Notes under the pieces: model-generated
What the model saw: only the letters and a program-made list of their open reading frames with translations
Told to the model about the DNA's origin: nothing
Databases searched by the model: none
Program-made: the position numbers and the translations under genes
From: GCA-2706205 sp964215955
Lineage (GTDB): Bacteria > Bdellovibrionota > Bacteriovoracia > Bacteriovoracales > Bacteriovoracaceae
Direction of reading: 5' to 3'
Assembly: GCA_964215955.1 (NCBI GenBank)
Contig: CAXPDR010000017.1
Span: 62,001 to 126,000 of the forward strand
DNA: 64,000 nt
Part shown: positions 62,137-64,000 of the stretch, piece by piece
Numbering within the stretch: position 1 is the first letter of the stretch
Layout of the letters: each line of letters opens with the position of its first letter

Positions 62137-62143
62137 TAATCAT

Positions 62144-62782
62144 ATGAAGTTGATATTAAAAGGCATTACTAAATCTGAAACAATCAGTGAATTATCCACT
62201 AGTCAGTTTAATCAGTTTTCATTCGATATGAGACCCAAAAGCTTTAACTTTACTCAAGGGAGAAATGTTGCATCTATCATAGATAAATATAGGGACCTCT
62301 ATAATTTTTCTATTTTGTTTGAAAATGAAAAGTCCTTTATGGTCAAAGAAATTTTAAAACCTTTTACTGATCGTTCAAATGTAGTTGCAGAGTTTTCTGG
62401 TAGAACCCCATTGAGTGAATTAAATGATTTAGAGGTTCCATTTTTCTGGCATTATCATGATGAAGAAAAAATTAGCAATTTGAAGAATATGGAAAACCTT
62501 AAACGGATAATTTTTCATCAATCAGACTTAGAATATCTTAATCAGCGGGGAGAGCTTTTTGGTTTCTTTCAACTATTTTCTGACTTCTTTGAAAAAATTG
62601 AATTTGAAATTCAATTAGAGTGGAACTCAGAAATAATTGTAAGCCTTTTAGATTCTTTTAATCTCCTTATTTTATCTTTTGAAATTAATTCCTCCGTTGA
62701 GAAAGCTTATCAAACACCTAATACCGAACTCATTAATCAATATATAAAGCAAACAAAAGTATTTTTAAATAAAGGAAACTAA
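62144..62782 (+). CDS. TrpF-like (phosphoribosylanthranilate isomerase fold) protein, catalytic Cys missing
   Basis: 212 residues. The N-terminus LILKGITKSETISEL resembles TrpF KICGITxxEDA, but the catalytic Cys is replaced by Lys. The phrase FDMRPKSFNF fits TrpF F-x-P-x-S-P-R. The C-terminus FEINSSVEKAYQTPNTELI echoes TrpF DVNSGVExxPGxKDxxLI. Size is right for a single TIM barrel. The central HGNE-type motif is not recognisable. It follows the amidotransferase by seven bases and precedes surE by two. I read it as a degenerate or repurposed TrpF-like protein; without a profile search this is only moderate. Confidence 0.45.
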   Translation: MKLILKGITKSETISELSTSQFNQFSFDMRPKSFNFTQGRNVASIIDKYRDLYNFSILFENEKSFMVKEILKPFTDRSNVVAEFSGRTPLSELNDLEVPFFWHYHDEEKISNLKNMENLKRIIFHQSDLEYLNQRGELFGFFQLFSDFFEKIEFEIQLEWNSEIIVSLLDSFNLLILSFEINSSVEKAYQTPNTELINQYIKQTKVFLNKGN

Positions 62783-62784
62783 AC

Positions 62785-63546
62785 GTGAGAATTCTTATTT
62801 CTAATGATGATAGTATTAATGCAAATGGGATAAAGTTTTTATTTGAAGAATTAAAGAAAGATAATAATCCAACGATTATTGCTCCAAATAGGGAGAGATC
62901 AAGTTGTGGGCATGGTATATCACTGGGGGAACCACTTCGTTTAACTAAAGTAAAAGATAACGTATATTCTTGCTCTGGAACTCCTGCTGATTGTATTCTT
63001 GTTGGGATCGGACAGGTATTTAAAGATAATAAACCAGATTTAGTGGTTTCTGGAATAAATCATGGGGCGAACCTAGGCCAGGATCGATACTATTCAGGAA
63101 CTATAGCTGCAGCTAGAGAAGCTTCTTTTAGAGGTATTCCTGCGATAGCAGTATCCTTAGTTACTAAGAATATTAAAGATTTAGAACATTTTGAAACGGC
63201 TGCAAGTTTCGTGGCGAAACTTGTAAAAAATAATATTCACGAAATAATTCCTGAGTTTTCTGTTTTAAATATTAATGTTCCTAATTTACCTGAGGAAAAA
63301 GTTGCCGGTGTCAAAATCACATTTGCCGGCTTTCAACAATATTCCGAAGAAGTAGTAGAGCGGATAGACACCAGAGGAAGATCCTATTATTGGGTCGGTG
63401 GTACTTATGATGGGCATAAGGACATTGCTGGTAGTGATTGTAATGTTGTTAATGATGGTTTCATTTCACTAAACTTACAATCTATGAATGGGCTCAATCT
63501 TGATAACTTTAAGCCTTTAGAGGAGCTAATAGCTAAACTGGAATGA
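62785..63546 (+). CDS. surE: 5'/3'-nucleotidase SurE
   Basis: Removes phosphate from nucleoside monophosphates. 253 residues with a GTG start. Metal and phosphate motifs: ISNDDS (D8, D9) at the start, RSSCGHGISL with the Ser ligand, and SGINHGANLGQDRYYSGTIAAAREA. The dimer arm and C-terminus are normal in length. Overlaps the M23 gene by four bases (ATGA); surE before an NlpD-like M23 protein recalls the gammaproteobacterial surE-pcm-nlpD order. Confidence 0.95.
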   Translation: MRILISNDDSINANGIKFLFEELKKDNNPTIIAPNRERSSCGHGISLGEPLRLTKVKDNVYSCSGTPADCILVGIGQVFKDNKPDLVVSGINHGANLGQDRYYSGTIAAAREASFRGIPAIAVSLVTKNIKDLEHFETAASFVAKLVKNNIHEIIPEFSVLNINVPNLPEEKVAGVKITFAGFQQYSEEVVERIDTRGRSYYWVGGTYDGHKDIAGSDCNVVNDGFISLNLQSMNGLNLDNFKPLEELIAKLE

Positions 63547-64000
63547 CAAAAAGAGTTCTTATTATATATTTTTCTTTTCTTTTGATTGTGTCATGTGCAC
63601 ATCATAGATCGGGAAGATATGTCTATGAGAATGGTAAATGGACCTTTAAGACCTCAAAAGTTGGATTCATGCATGAGGGAATTGATTTTGGTAGGGTTGA
63701 TAATACTCAATATAAATTCACCGATGATAGTAAGTTTATTTGGCCAGTGCCAAGTTCAAAAAAAGTATCTTCCAAATTTGGGAAAAGAAGGGGGAGACAT
63801 CACGATGGAATTGATATTCCGGCGGTTACAGGAACACACATAGTTGCAAGTGCAACAGGAAAGGTTATCGTTTCTGGATGGATGCGCGGCTATGGAAAGG
63901 TTATTGTTATCAAACATGATGATGGTTATCACACAGTTTACGCCCATAATTCAAAACATTTCGTTAAGAAAGGACAAAGAGTGTCCCAAGGGGAGGTCAT
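63543..64000 (+). CDS. M23 metallopeptidase lipoprotein (3' partial)
   Basis: The first 152 residues are visible; the gene runs off the window. Lipobox LLIVSC (Cys18). The M23 (LytM) domain starts near residue 68: KFIWPVPSSKKVSSKFG, the metal motif H87-x-x-x-D91 in RHHDGIDIP, ASATGKVIVSGWMRGYGK, and HTVYAHNS (H130, H135). No LysM is seen before the domain. It probably cleaves peptidoglycan peptides or, like NlpD/EnvC, activates amidases. The ATG overlaps the surE stop. In a predator it could also act on prey walls; this is speculation. Confidence 0.88.
   Translation, partial: MTKRVLIIYFSFLLIVSCAHHRSGRYVYENGKWTFKTSKVGFMHEGIDFGRVDNTQYKFTDDSKFIWPVPSSKKVSSKFGKRRGRHHDGIDIPAVTGTHIVASATGKVIVSGWMRGYGKVIVIKHDDGYHTVYAHNSKHFVKKGQRVSQGEV

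Noticed and set aside
63586..63843. Open frame of 85 codons at the window end
   Set aside because: It is a shadow of the M23 peptidase gene, which reads in another frame with lipobox and metal motifs.

Overview
The window is AT-rich, gene-dense Gram-negative DNA. It carries BamB, LptD and many lipoproteins and outer-membrane beta-barrels. The mix points to the Bdellovibrionota, most likely a Bacteriovorax/Halobacteriovorax-type predator: a TIGR02147-type regulator, an AglRQS/Glt-like gliding machine, a long B12-dependent ribonucleotide reductase, and many very large unrecognised secreted proteins. The taxonomic call is an inference from gene content. No rRNA, tRNA, insertion sequence, prophage or CRISPR array was seen.

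Layout. 1-7.6 kb: end of a YfgM-like gene, bamB, a secreted M14 carboxypeptidase, several lipoproteins of unknown role and an EVE-domain protein. 7.6-11.6 kb: nrdJ behind a sigma-70 promoter with NrdR-box-like repeats, followed by a possible small RNA that ends in a strong terminator. 11.7-15.6 kb: a lipoprotein and two related outer-membrane proteins. 15.7-28.4 kb: a gliding-motility-like trans-envelope operon. It holds an ExbB/ExbD/ExbD motor, a large TPR protein, a CglF-like small protein, an AgmX/PglI (GltG/J)-like energy transducer, a GltK-like Ig lipoprotein, a beta-barrel, a GltC-like TPR protein and a CglB-like von Willebrand A lipoprotein. Sigma-54-type promoters stand just upstream and just downstream of it. 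28.4-37.4 kb: a redoxin, an acyl-CoA thioesterase, a roughly 1,800-residue cysteine-rich lipoprotein and a 720-residue coiled-coil secreted protein. The last two are preceded by sigma-28 (FliA)-like promoters.

37.4-42.5 kb and 49.5-53.7 kb: translation and RNA genes (dusB, ffh, rpsP, khpA, rimM, trmD, a PF09936 methyltransferase, rplS, rnhB, a YraN-like ORF, rsmI). The classical rpsP-rimM-trmD-rplS operon is split by about 7 kb, yet rpsP and rplS keep near-identical promoter-like elements. 42.7-49.4 kb is accessory: a secreted metzincin protease operon ending in a TIGR02147 regulator, and a secreted di-haem cytochrome c behind a third sigma-54-type promoter. 53.7-57 kb: a cyclic-nucleotide-phosphodiesterase-like metallohydrolase and an acidic secreted protein with a sigma-28-like promoter. 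57.1 kb to the end: a tightly overlapped operon accD-folC-lptD-pabA-(TrpF-like)-surE-M23 peptidase, cut by the window end.

The strongest candidates for new biology are the compact Glt-like machine with its own adhesin-like protein and sigma-54 control, the sigma-28-like promoters in front of giant secreted proteins, and the metzincin operon. All names rest on motif recognition by eye; no database search was run.
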